Shown: piece by piece, positions 9,822-18,091 of the stretch
Position numbering within the stretch: the stretch's first letter is position 1
How the letters are laid out: every line of letters begins with the position of its first letter
Origin: Bacillus sp. 03113
GTDB lineage: Bacteria; Bacillota; Bacilli; Bacillales; Cytobacillaceae
Assembly (NCBI RefSeq): GCF_006546985.1
Contig: NZ_ML637008.1
Span: 116,256-180,255 of the forward strand
DNA: 64,000 bases
Reading direction: 5' to 3'
Made by a program: the position numbers and the translations under genes
Notes under the pieces: generated by a model
What the model saw: only the letters and a program-made list of their open reading frames with translations
Database searches by the model: none
What the model was told of the DNA's origin: nothing

Positions 9822-10097
9822 ATGGAAAAAAGAAGTTTGGGGAAATTTGGCCCCACTGTATCCGCAATTGGTTTAGGTTGTATGGGAATGAGTGAATTTT
9901 ATGGCAATGCAGATGATAAGGAAGCACAAAGTACAATTCTTACAGCTCTTGAATCAGGGATTACGTTTTTAGATACTGCAGATGCATATGGTACTGGAAA
10001 TAATGAGGAGTTAGTCGGTTCTGTTTTAAAGGAATGGAGTGGTGAGGCTTTTGTAGCTACAAAATTTGGGGAGAACGTTATCCGAAAGCAGGAATGA
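9822..10097 (+). pseudogene. Truncated aldo/keto reductase
   Basis: The 91 codons match the N-terminal quarter of an aldo/keto reductase: [23 protein letters not shown], then [24 protein letters not shown] with the catalytic Asp and Tyr of the family. Full-length enzymes are near 310-330 residues; here the frame stops after [10 protein letters not shown], which also fits no family continuation. The ribosome binding site (AAAGGAG) and an operator are intact, so the stub may still be expressed. The missing part is not found in the 250 bases downstream, pointing to a deletion rather than a frameshift. Confidence 0.75.
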
Positions 10098-10129
10098 TAG
10101 GAATAGAAGAGAGTTAGAGACGATTAAGT

Positions 10130-10170
10130 AAAGAGCCTTCTTAATAAATAAACGGTTAAGAAGGCTCTTT
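10130..10170. terminator. Strong terminator hairpin after the aldo/keto reductase stub
   Basis: Perfect 15-bp stem AAAGAGCCTTCTTAA (10130-10144) with TTAAGAAGGCTCTTT (10156-10170). Its loop and stem base resemble those of the terminator at 17944. Confidence 0.8.
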
Positions 10171-10213
10171 CCTAATATGTGCATGTATTACAAACGAATT
10201 ATGGAAAATTAAA

Positions 10214-10304
10214 AGTCATGAGTCCAGTTCAATACCGAACTCATGCCCAGGAAGCTGCCTAAGAATCCCCACCTTCATGCTTGGAAGGTGGGAGATGACT
10301 GCTC
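10214..10304. repeat. Palindrome-rich element resembling an IS200/IS605-type end
   Basis: Nested hairpins: CATGAGT (10217-10223) with ACTCATG (10239-10245), and CCCACCTT (10268-10275) with AAGGTGGG (10285-10292). The last 21 bases (10284-10304) match 19 of 21 with the minus strand of 32941-32961 in another palindrome-rich element. Such hairpins mark ends of IS200/IS605 elements and related transposase-free elements; this assignment is an inference and no tnpA or tnpB is present. Confidence 0.4.
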
Positions 10305-10356
10305 CCTGTATTGTTGTATTCAGCTTTGTTTATAGATACTACTAAACAAATTTCGA

Positions 10357-13300
10357 TTAAATGTTGAATCGGTTTAAACGCTGTTTCCTTCTATAATAAA
10401 GGTAAGCGGAAAGACCTCCAACAAAAAGCAATATACCTACAATGAATTGATTGAATATATTTGTTGCTGTGTTCGGTAGAGCATGTCCATTAGTAGTACC
10501 CGAATTAGTAGATCCGTTAGGTTGATTTATGTTCGACGGATTCGTTGGACTGTTAGGTTGATTCGGGTTCGACGGATTCGTTGGTCCGTTTGGTTGATTC
10601 GGATTAGATGGATTATTAGGCTGATTTGGATTCGATGGATTCGGGTTTTCACCAGTCTTCATCTTCTCAAATACAGCATATTCACTAAAGTGATCAACAT
10701 GCCCGTATACAACGCTACCTTCATAGTCAGTTTCGACTTCGGTGAATTTATTTCCATTTCGATCAACATAATAAACTTTAGGATTTTTTGCTTCTTTATC
10801 AAGGAAGAAGGCTAGCGTCACTTTGTCTTTGAAATTCTTCAATTCTTTACCATCTTGCTGAATCGAAAAATCATAAACATCGGTTAAAGCATCTTTAATA
10901 GGTTCTGATTTTACTAGCTTAATAACAGTATTTGCTTCTTCCAAGTTTGCAGACGGGATCATTAAGCCTACTTTTTCATTTTTAATCGTGAGCACAGGAT
11001 TTGGACGTGCTTTTAATAGTTGAACCTGCTCTTTTGTAAGATTCAGTTCGATTGATTTTAAGTTTTTAGTATTAGGTAATTGAACGACAACATCATTAGC
11101 CTGCTGCACATAAGCATTAAATGATTCATCGAATATCACTTTTGCGCTGTTATTTTCTATAGCAATAGAAGGTTCGAAAATTTCTGTAATGCGCCCCTCT
11201 ACAACAGGAGAAACGGTTTTATCTTTTTGTTTATCTAAGTACTGTGTAAATACTACATAGTCGGCGATCCCTAAATCTTCTCCATTTTTTCCTTCTTTAA
11301 GGACATCATAACCATCTCCGCCTTTTCCAACAAAGGCATTTGTTACTATTTTGTAAGTTTTATTCATGTCGATAGGTGAGTAAGAGCCATCCTCATTTTT
11401 TACTTCCACACTTAAAATTCGCTCGCCAGCTGGTCTTGATTTTGTAAAGCTATATCTCATGCCAGCGACTTGTGGGAAGGCACCTGCCACAGTTTCCACA
11501 TTTTTCACACCGTTTTCCAAGGCTTTAACGATTTGCTCACCAGTTAGATCAACAAGATAGATCGTATTTCCAAATGGTAAAACAGTTCTGACTTCACCTA
11601 ATGTGATGTCGCCTTTATCGATTGGACCGCGAATTCCTCCTCCATTTTGAATTGCAATGGAAGTGGAAGCACCTTTAATGGTGCTTCTGGCTTTATCAAG
11701 CATGCCATCAGCAATTAGGTTTCCGAGATTTGTTTCTTTTGTTCTAACATTATTGCGAACACCATCAAGCTCAACGCCTGCTTTTCCGACAACTTCATTC
11801 TTTATCGCATCGAGCTGGTTTTTGTAGTCAGAAAGAAGGGCTTTCGCTTCCTCATTTTCAGGAACATTTTTATCAAGGGTAATTAATTCTCCAGTGGTTA
11901 CTTCCGGAATAACAATCCCTTGGTCATTAAATGCTACATCAAGGCGCCCTAAATAATTGCTGAACTCGTTTGCTTGAACGACAACTGTTGGCGTATCATC
12001 ATTATTGATAATGACTGGTTGATCAACTTTTGTATGGGTATGTCCTCCCACAATGACGTCAATGCCTTCTACATCTTCAGCAAGTTTTAGGTCGCGTTCA
12101 TAGCCAAGATGCGATAAAGCAACGATTTTATCGACTTGTTCGTTATCAGTGATCTTTTTAACTGTTGTTTTTGCTGATTCTGTTGCCTGGTTAAAGACAA
12201 TGTTTTCACCAGGACTGGAAGCCTCAACCGTATCTTCTGTTGTCAGTCCGAAAACGGCTACTTTTTCTCCGTTAACATCCATTACAACATAAGGATAAAT
12301 ACCCGGATCTTTTACTTCGCCTGCCATAAATAAAGTTTGCTGTTTTAATAGACTGCTAAGTGCTGGCTCTTTGCTAAAATCCAAGTTAGAACTAACAATT
12401 GGGAAGTCAGCATCTTTGATGAATTGAGCTAATGTTGAAGGACCATCATCAAATTCATGGTTTCCTAAAGTCATAGCATCATATCTCATTAGTTTCATAA
12501 ATTCAAGATCGGCTAAGCCCTTCCACTCTGTATAATACAGATCTCCTGAGAATACATCACCTGCATCTAATAAAAGGTTATTTTTTGTCGTGTTACGTAT
12601 TTCATCTACTGCTGTTACTCGTCTAGCTACATTATCTAAATGGGCATGTGTGTCATTCGTATGCATGATCGTTAAATCCCATAAAGGTTCTTCTATTCCG
12701 GACTTTGGAAGATACATCTCATACTTAGCAAATCCGCTTTCTAAAGTTTGTACATAAGAAATATTGTCACCAGTGAATTCTTGTGCTTTTGGAGACGATT
12801 CAAATGTAACTTTTACATCACCGAATACAGGAGCAAAAGACCAGTTGCCATCTGCTGATGGGTTAATCGTTTTTTGTTCTGTAATATAGTCATTTAGTAC
12901 TTGTCTATTTTCTACCGTTGAGCTAAAAACAACTTTATCGGCTTTAATATTAGGGAAATAGCCGCCGCCAGAAGCGCGATAGTTATTTGAGACAACGAGA
13001 AATTCTTGGTTAGGGTCAATGTCCTTCCCTTCGTATTTCAAATTCTTAATTCTTGATGCTTCAGGATTTGCAGCCGTGCCATCTCTTTTGTATTTAGCAG
13101 GCTCTGTGACATCAATTTGATAGGTAACCCCATCAATGACATCAAAGTTGTAAGTAGGGAAGTCCGAATTTACTAATGCTTGTTCTTCTGTTTTATTAGG
13201 GTCAATTTGGTTAAATTGGCCAGCAGACATTTCGAGCCATTCTTTAACTTCTGCGCCTGTCAGCTTAAGAACGTATACGGTATTATCGTAAAGATATAGG

Positions 13301-14655
13301 TCTCCGATGTTTTTAATCGCAAGGTCACCCTGTGCAATGTTTGTATAATAATCTGCCCCATTGCGTCCACCGGCTTTAAATGGAGCACCAGCAGATAAAA
13401 TCGGTAAATTCTTATATTCACTATCGGCTAATTCTTTTTCAGCAAACCATTTTTGTGCATCTGTCACAATTTGAATCGAAGGATCATCTTGTACAAGTGC
13501 AAAGAAGCTGTTAATCGGTGCTTCAGTTTTTCCGACAGGTGTTCTGACATATTGTAGGGTTTTTTCATGAGCCTCTTTAATGGCTTCCGCTACTTTTGGA
13601 TCAGGAGCGGTGACAGTAGTAATTGGTTCCGCTGCTGATTTAGAGTCAATGACTTTCCAATCGTCTGTTTCCTTTTGCAATTTTAAATCAATGACACCAA
13701 GATGGCTTCCCCAGTTTTTCGGCATGACAACTGGAATACCATTGATCGTTCCTTTTGCGACATCTATATTAGCAATGCCTTCATACTTTTTGTTACCAGG
13801 AAATAGATCATGCTGATGACCTGATACAATCGCATCTATGCCCGGCACTTTTAAGGCAAGGTCGAAAACGGCATTTTCAGCATTCTCACCTTGCTCCTGT
13901 GTTTCGATACCCGTATGAGCGAGCACGATAATAAGGTCAGCGCCTTCCTTTTTCATCTCAGGAATAACTTTATTAGCTGATTCAACAATATCTTTTGTGA
14001 TCACTTTACCGTCAAGGTTCTTTTTGTCCCATGTATTTATTTGTGGAGGAACAAAACCAGTATAGCCGACTTTAAGCGTATGCTTGATGCCGCTATTGTC
14101 AGTAACCTCTTTATCAACAATTTTATAAGGAGCATAACGATAGCTGCCATCAAGATTAAACACGTTTGCGTTAACAATCGGAAAATTAGCAGCCTTTAAG
14201 CTGTTATCAAGAAATTCAAGACCATAATTAAATTCATGATTTCCGAGAGTACCTGCATCGTAATTTAGTATATTTAAAGCTTTGAATATTGGATGACTTG
14301 CCCCATTATCGAATTCTTGTTGATGCTTGTATACATACTCTCCAAGTGGACTGCCTTGAATAAGGTCGCCGTTATCGACAAGGATCGTGTTTTTGGCATT
14401 ATTTCTATGTTGATTAATTAATTGAGCTGTTCTTGCTAGACCAAATTTACTTGTTGGTGCATCGCTGTAATAATCATAGTCCATTATGTTGGCGTGAAGA
14501 TCAGTAGTTTCAAGAAGCTGTAAATCTACGACAGGTAACTCTTCTGCTTTTGCAGGTGTTGCAATTAGGTATGAGGGTATAAGACTAAGAAGCAATAGAA
14601 GGACTGCAAAAATATGAAAACTTTTGCGAATAAGATGATGCTTTTCTTTTTCCAT
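10357..14655 (-). CDS. Wall-anchored bifunctional 2',3'-cyclic-nucleotide 2'-phosphodiesterase/3'- and 5'-nucleotidase (YfkN-like)
   Basis: A 1432-residue exported enzyme that would release phosphate and nucleosides from extracellular nucleotides. Order: signal peptide (hydrophobic stretch, cleavage near ATPAKAEE); first metallophosphoesterase with LLETTDLHAN, GNHEFNYG and GHQHDLF; first 5'-nucleotidase C-terminal domain; second metallophosphoesterase with MHTNDTHAH, GNHEFDDG and GGHTHTK; second C-terminal domain with NGGGIRG; an adhesin-like module; a Pro/Asn/Ser repeat linker; LPNTA, a hydrophobic helix and a basic tail. LPNTA fits a class D-type sortase signal, as in B. subtilis YfkN (LPDTA). 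The start is ATG 14655, five bases after AAAGGTGG; a GTG at 14664 lies inside that ribosome binding site. Confidence 0.92.
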   Translation of the reverse strand: MEKEKHHLIRKSFHIFAVLLLLLSLIPSYLIATPAKAEELPVVDLQLLETTDLHANIMDYDYYSDAPTSKFGLARTAQLINQHRNNAKNTILVDNGDLIQGSPLGEYVYKHQQEFDNGASHPIFKALNILNYDAGTLGNHEFNYGLEFLDNSLKAANFPIVNANVFNLDGSYRYAPYKIVDKEVTDNSGIKHTLKVGYTGFVPPQINTWDKKNLDGKVITKDIVESANKVIPEMKKEGADLIIVLAHTGIETQEQGENAENAVFDLALKVPGIDAIVSGHQHDLFPGNKKYEGIANIDVAKGTINGIPVVMPKNWGSHLGVIDLKLQKETDDWKVIDSKSAAEPITTVTAPDPKVAEAIKEAHEKTLQYVRTPVGKTEAPINSFFALVQDDPSIQIVTDAQKWFAEKELADSEYKNLPILSAGAPFKAGGRNGADYYTNIAQGDLAIKNIGDLYLYDNTVYVLKLTGAEVKEWLEMSAGQFNQIDPNKTEEQALVNSDFPTYNFDVIDGVTYQIDVTEPAKYKRDGTAANPEASRIKNLKYEGKDIDPNQEFLVVSNNYRASGGGYFPNIKADKVVFSSTVENRQVLNDYITEQKTINPSADGNWSFAPVFGDVKVTFESSPKAQEFTGDNISYVQTLESGFAKYEMYLPKSGIEEPLWDLTIMHTNDTHAHLDNVARRVTAVDEIRNTTKNNLLLDAGDVFSGDLYYTEWKGLADLEFMKLMRYDAMTLGNHEFDDGPSTLAQFIKDADFPIVSSNLDFSKEPALSSLLKQQTLFMAGEVKDPGIYPYVVMDVNGEKVAVFGLTTEDTVEASSPGENIVFNQATESAKTTVKKITDNEQVDKIVALSHLGYERDLKLAEDVEGIDVIVGGHTHTKVDQPVIINNDDTPTVVVQANEFSNYLGRLDVAFNDQGIVIPEVTTGELITLDKNVPENEEAKALLSDYKNQLDAIKNEVVGKAGVELDGVRNNVRTKETNLGNLIADGMLDKARSTIKGASTSIAIQNGGGIRGPIDKGDITLGEVRTVLPFGNTIYLVDLTGEQIVKALENGVKNVETVAGAFPQVAGMRYSFTKSRPAGERILSVEVKNEDGSYSPIDMNKTYKIVTNAFVGKGGDGYDVLKEGKNGEDLGIADYVVFTQYLDKQKDKTVSPVVEGRITEIFEPSIAIENNSAKVIFDESFNAYVQQANDVVVQLPNTKNLKSIELNLTKEQVQLLKARPNPVLTIKNEKVGLMIPSANLEEANTVIKLVKSEPIKDALTDVYDFSIQQDGKELKNFKDKVTLAFFLDKEAKNPKVYYVDRNGNKFTEVETDYEGSVVYGHVDHFSEYAVFEKMKTGENPNPSNPNQPNNPSNPNQPNGPTNPSNPNQPNSPTNPSNINQPNGSTNSGTTNGHALPNTATNIFNQFIVGILLFVGGLSAYLYYRRKQRLNRFNI

Positions 14656-14868
14656 AAAATCCACCTTTCAACAATTCTTGAACTTTCTACTATATTTTCG
14701 ATGTTATTTGATAAATTCCTTTAACATTAATGTTAATTTTTGTTATAAAAATGTAAAATTATTAATAATTTTCTACAAGTTACCTAATTAATTGATGAAA
14801 TATGTTGAAAAAGGAAAAATAGATCGTAAGAGCATTCTTTACAATAATAACAGCGGTACCCCTTATGA

Positions 14869-15099
14869 ACAGTTGTCATCACTGAAGATATTATTGTTGT
14901 TGATCAGCAGGGGATTATTATTGCTTCAACGGATGATCAGAGAATAGGTTCCATTTATGTGGGAGCTCGTATTGTCGTGAAAACAAAGAAAAGCTTTATA
15001 TTTGAAACAAATAAAAAAATGGACGAAAATAGATGTAGAAGCTTAAAGGGTATTGGATTTTTTTATACCGCTTTCACCTTTATAGATTTAGATTTTTGA
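14869..15099 (+). pseudogene. Remnant of a CdaR-type sugar-diacid/glycolate regulator
   Basis: A 76-codon open stretch without a start codon, between an in-frame TGA (14866) and TGA (15097). It contains DIIVVDQQGIIIASTDDQRIGS, which resembles the N-terminal diacid-recognition region of CdaR proteins. In B. subtilis the CdaR-family gene ysfB sits just before ysfC-ysfD (glcD-glcF), the same place as here, so I read this as a decayed orthologue. Similarity fades after about 35 codons. The rest of 14656-15180 shows no gene. Confidence 0.5.
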
Positions 15100-15110
15100 A
15101 ATCGTTTACA
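15097..15110. promoter_or_regulatory. Catabolite-responsive element (cre) before glcD
   Basis: TGAAATCGTTTACA matches the CcpA consensus TGWAANCGNTNWCA at every position. It lies 71 bases before the glcD start, so carbon catabolite repression of glcDF is likely. Confidence 0.75.
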
Positions 15111-15180
15111 TTTGTATGATGATCCATCGTTATGCTATTGCATTCCTACTATAATTAAGGGTAAAAGGGGGAGTTCTTTG

Positions 15181-16593
15181 ATGCTTAATGAATCTATTAA
15201 AAAGAAATTGTTAAGAATTGTAGGAAAGAATAATTTTAAAGATTCCAATGAAGCTAGACTTGTCTATTCTTATGATGCCACACCAAACTTTCAGTCTTTA
15301 CCAGATGCTGTGATCATGCCGGAAAATAGAGAACAAATTCAACAAATAACAAAGGTTTGTAATGAAGCAAAAATTCCTATTATTCCACGAGGATCAGGTA
15401 CCAATTTAAGTGCAGGAACCTGTCCAATTAAAGGAGGCATTGTCCTTCTTTTTAATCATATGAATCATATTCTAGAGATTGATGAAGAGAATTTAACGAT
15501 CACCGTTCAGCCAGGGGTCATTACACTTGATTTAATAAAAGCAGTTGAAGCAAAGGGATTATTTTACCCTCCCGATCCAAGTTCAATGAAAATATCGACA
15601 ATTGGCGGGAATATAAATGAATGTTCAGGTGGGTTAAGAGGGTTAAAATATGGCGTGACTAAAGACTATGTATTAGGTCTTGAAATGGTTTTAGCGAATG
15701 GCAGCGTGTTTCGGACTGGTGGGAAACTGGCAAAGGATGTTGCAGGGTACGATTTAACAAATTTATTTGTCGGTTCAGAAGGAACGCTAGGAATTGTTAC
15801 CGAGGCGATTTTAAAGCTAATCCCTATTCCTGAAACAAAGAAAACACTATTAGCCTTGTTTGAAGATATGGATGCAGCAGCTAAAACGGTTTCCGCGATT
15901 ATTGCACATAAAATCATTCCTGCTACACTTGAATTTCTTGACCAGCCAACCTGTGAGGTCGTTGAAGCTTTTGCAAAGGTAGGTCTACCAACTGATGTAA
16001 ACGCTGTCTTATTGATCGAGCAGGATGGACCTTCTGAAGTAGTAGAAAGGGATATTCAGCGAATCTCCACGATTTGTCGCGATGGCAAAGCTGTTTCTGT
16101 GAAAATAGCTGCTTCTACGCAAGAAGCGGAGTCTTTATCTACCGCAAGAAGGTCGGCATTATCAGCACTTGCACGCTTGAAGCCTACTACCATACTAGAG
16201 GATGCGACAGTGCCTCGCTCGAAAATTAGCGAGATGGTCTATGCCATCAATGAAATTGCAAGAAAATATGATTTGAAAATTTGCACCTTTGGTCATGCTG
16301 GAGACGGTAATTTGCATCCTACATGCTTAACAGATGCACGTGATCAGGAGGAAATTCATCGCGTCGAGCAAGCATTTGAAGAAATTTTCGAGAAAGCGAT
16401 CGAGCTTGGTGGAACCATTACTGGGGAGCATGGGGTAGGTGCAATGAAGTCCCCTTATTTGACTTTAAAGATAGGCGAAGAAGGAGTGGCTGCTATGAAA
16501 GCCATTAAGCATGCATTAGATCCAAATGGAATCATGAATCCAGGGAAGATCTTTGCCAAAGATTCTCGTAAAAGAGTGGTGGTGCAAGCATGA
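15181..16593 (+). CDS. glcD: Glycolate oxidase subunit GlcD (FAD-linked oxidase)
   Basis: A 470-residue flavoprotein that would oxidise glycolate (or lactate) to the 2-oxo acid and pass electrons to GlcF. The FAD-binding type 4 domain shows PRGSGTNLSAG and the TIGGNINECSGGLRGLKYGVTKDYVLGLE block; the C-terminal oxidase domain ends with GTITGEHGVGAMK and HALDPNGIMNPGKI. Start: ATG 15181, seven bases after AGGGGGAG; the frame stays open further upstream but without a ribosome binding site. It overlaps glcF by four bases (ATGA). The perfect cre and decayed regulator upstream suggest CcpA control only. Confidence 0.9.
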   Translation: MLNESIKKKLLRIVGKNNFKDSNEARLVYSYDATPNFQSLPDAVIMPENREQIQQITKVCNEAKIPIIPRGSGTNLSAGTCPIKGGIVLLFNHMNHILEIDEENLTITVQPGVITLDLIKAVEAKGLFYPPDPSSMKISTIGGNINECSGGLRGLKYGVTKDYVLGLEMVLANGSVFRTGGKLAKDVAGYDLTNLFVGSEGTLGIVTEAILKLIPIPETKKTLLALFEDMDAAAKTVSAIIAHKIIPATLEFLDQPTCEVVEAFAKVGLPTDVNAVLLIEQDGPSEVVERDIQRISTICRDGKAVSVKIAASTQEAESLSTARRSALSALARLKPTTILEDATVPRSKISEMVYAINEIARKYDLKICTFGHAGDGNLHPTCLTDARDQEEIHRVEQAFEEIFEKAIELGGTITGEHGVGAMKSPYLTLKIGEEGVAAMKAIKHALDPNGIMNPGKIFAKDSRKRVVVQA

Positions 16594-17909
16594 AGTCAAC
16601 CATAAAAAAAGAAATTCAAGAAGGATTTCAAGAGCGTTTAGACTATGACGAGCTAATGAATTGCATGAGATGTGGCTTTTGTTTACCTACTTGTCCTACC
16701 TATGGACAAACCAATCGGTATGAAGCAGCCTCTCCTAGAGGAAGAATTGCCCTAATGAAGGGAGTAGTTGACGGGTTAATAGAACCGGATGAATCGGTTG
16801 AAGAACAATTGAATCTTTGTTTAGGTTGTCGTGCTTGTGAGCCTGTTTGTCCTTCAGGTGTGAAATACGGACATTTACTAGAGGAGGCTCGGGATATTAT
16901 TCAACAAAAGAAGAAGCATTCAATTCCCGTTCGGGTACTAAGACACATTGTGTTTGATCAGCTTTTTCCTCATAAGGAACGTTTAAAAAAGATGCATCAT
17001 TTTCTTTCATACTATCAAAAAAGCGGCTTGCAAAAGTTCGTCCAAAAAAGCCATCTCTTAAATATTATGCCTGGGAATTTAGCAATGATGGAAAAAATTC
17101 TTCCTGTCATAGCCGATAAAATGGAGCTGAAGCAGCGTTCTTCTATCCTTCCAGCTAAAGGGACTACATCAAGAAGGGTTGCGTTTTTTACTGGCTGCTT
17201 AATGGATACGATGTTTTTGCATACAAATAATGCGACAATTGAGCTTTTGCGCTTAGCTGGGTGTGATGTAGTGATTCCTGAGCAACAAGCTTGCTGTGGA
17301 GCCTTGCATGCTCATGGCGGAGAGAAGCAAATGGCTAAGAAATTAGCAAAACAAAATATTAAAGCGTTTGAGTCATTGGATGTAGATGATATTGTTTTAA
17401 ATGCTGGAGGCTGTGGAGCTCTTTTAGTGGAATATGATCATTTATTGAAGGATGAAGTGGAGTGGAAGGATCGAGCTGAAGCGTTTGCTCATAAAATAAA
17501 GGATTTCTCTGAAATTCTCGTCGAACTAGGCTTTATTGAAAAAAATTTATCGCTATCAGAACAAATCATCACTTACCAGGACTCATGTCATTTACGAAAT
17601 GTTATGAAAACCGCTCGTGCTCCGAGGTTGTTAATACAGGCAATTAAAGGGACAACCTATAAAGAAATGGAAGAAGCGGATCATTGCTGTGGATCAGCGG
17701 GCATATATAATTTAGTAGAACAAAAAATGTCAATGCAAATTTTAGATTACAAGATGGAGAAAGTAAAATCGGTAAATGCCCATACGATTGCTACGGCAAA
17801 TCCAGGATGCCTTTTGCAAATGAAGCTTGGTATTGTTCGAGAAGGATTAGAAAAGAGTGTTCGAGCTGTCCATTTAGCTGATCTCTTGCTGGAAGCTGTA
17901 CATGAATGA
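16590..17909 (+). CDS. glcF: Glycolate oxidase iron-sulfur subunit GlcF
   Basis: A 439-residue iron-sulfur protein, partner of GlcD. Two 4Fe-4S motifs are near the N-terminus (CMRCGFCLPTCP and CLGCRACEPVCP), followed by two CCG domains with CCGALHAHGG and CCGSAGIYN. It likely transfers electrons towards quinone. Its ATG overlaps the glcD stop, so the two are translationally coupled, and a terminator follows. The convergent permease at 18092 may supply the substrate. Confidence 0.9.
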   Translation: MKSTIKKEIQEGFQERLDYDELMNCMRCGFCLPTCPTYGQTNRYEAASPRGRIALMKGVVDGLIEPDESVEEQLNLCLGCRACEPVCPSGVKYGHLLEEARDIIQQKKKHSIPVRVLRHIVFDQLFPHKERLKKMHHFLSYYQKSGLQKFVQKSHLLNIMPGNLAMMEKILPVIADKMELKQRSSILPAKGTTSRRVAFFTGCLMDTMFLHTNNATIELLRLAGCDVVIPEQQACCGALHAHGGEKQMAKKLAKQNIKAFESLDVDDIVLNAGGCGALLVEYDHLLKDEVEWKDRAEAFAHKIKDFSEILVELGFIEKNLSLSEQIITYQDSCHLRNVMKTARAPRLLIQAIKGTTYKEMEEADHCCGSAGIYNLVEQKMSMQILDYKMEKVKSVNAHTIATANPGCLLQMKLGIVREGLEKSVRAVHLADLLLEAVHE

Positions 17910-17943
17910 TCGGGAAAGAGGATTTAATCGTAGGAGATATTAA

Positions 17944-17984
17944 AAAGAGACTTTTTAACGGATAAATGGTTAAGAAGTCTCTTT
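17944..17984 (+). terminator. Terminator after glcDF
   Basis: AAAGAGACTT (17944-17953) pairs with AAGTCTCTTT near 17975-17984, with extra TTAA/TTAA pairing around the loop. A smaller palindrome, GTGAAAC-GCA-GTTTCAC (18052-18068), lies just past the 3' end of the convergent permease and may end its transcript. Confidence 0.7.
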
Positions 17985-18091
17985 CTGGAATTCTTTTTTA
18001 AAGGTTTTGTTAAAGAATTTTGTTAATAGAAGCGATAATTGACACATTCAAGTGAAACGCAGTTTCACACGTTTTGAAGCTAATCTCTCAC

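Noticed and set aside
10483..10815. 110-residue plus-strand reading frame rich in Arg, Ile and Trp
   Set aside because: It is the antisense of the Pro/Asn/Ser repeat stalk of the nucleotidase gene; its composition comes from that repeat.
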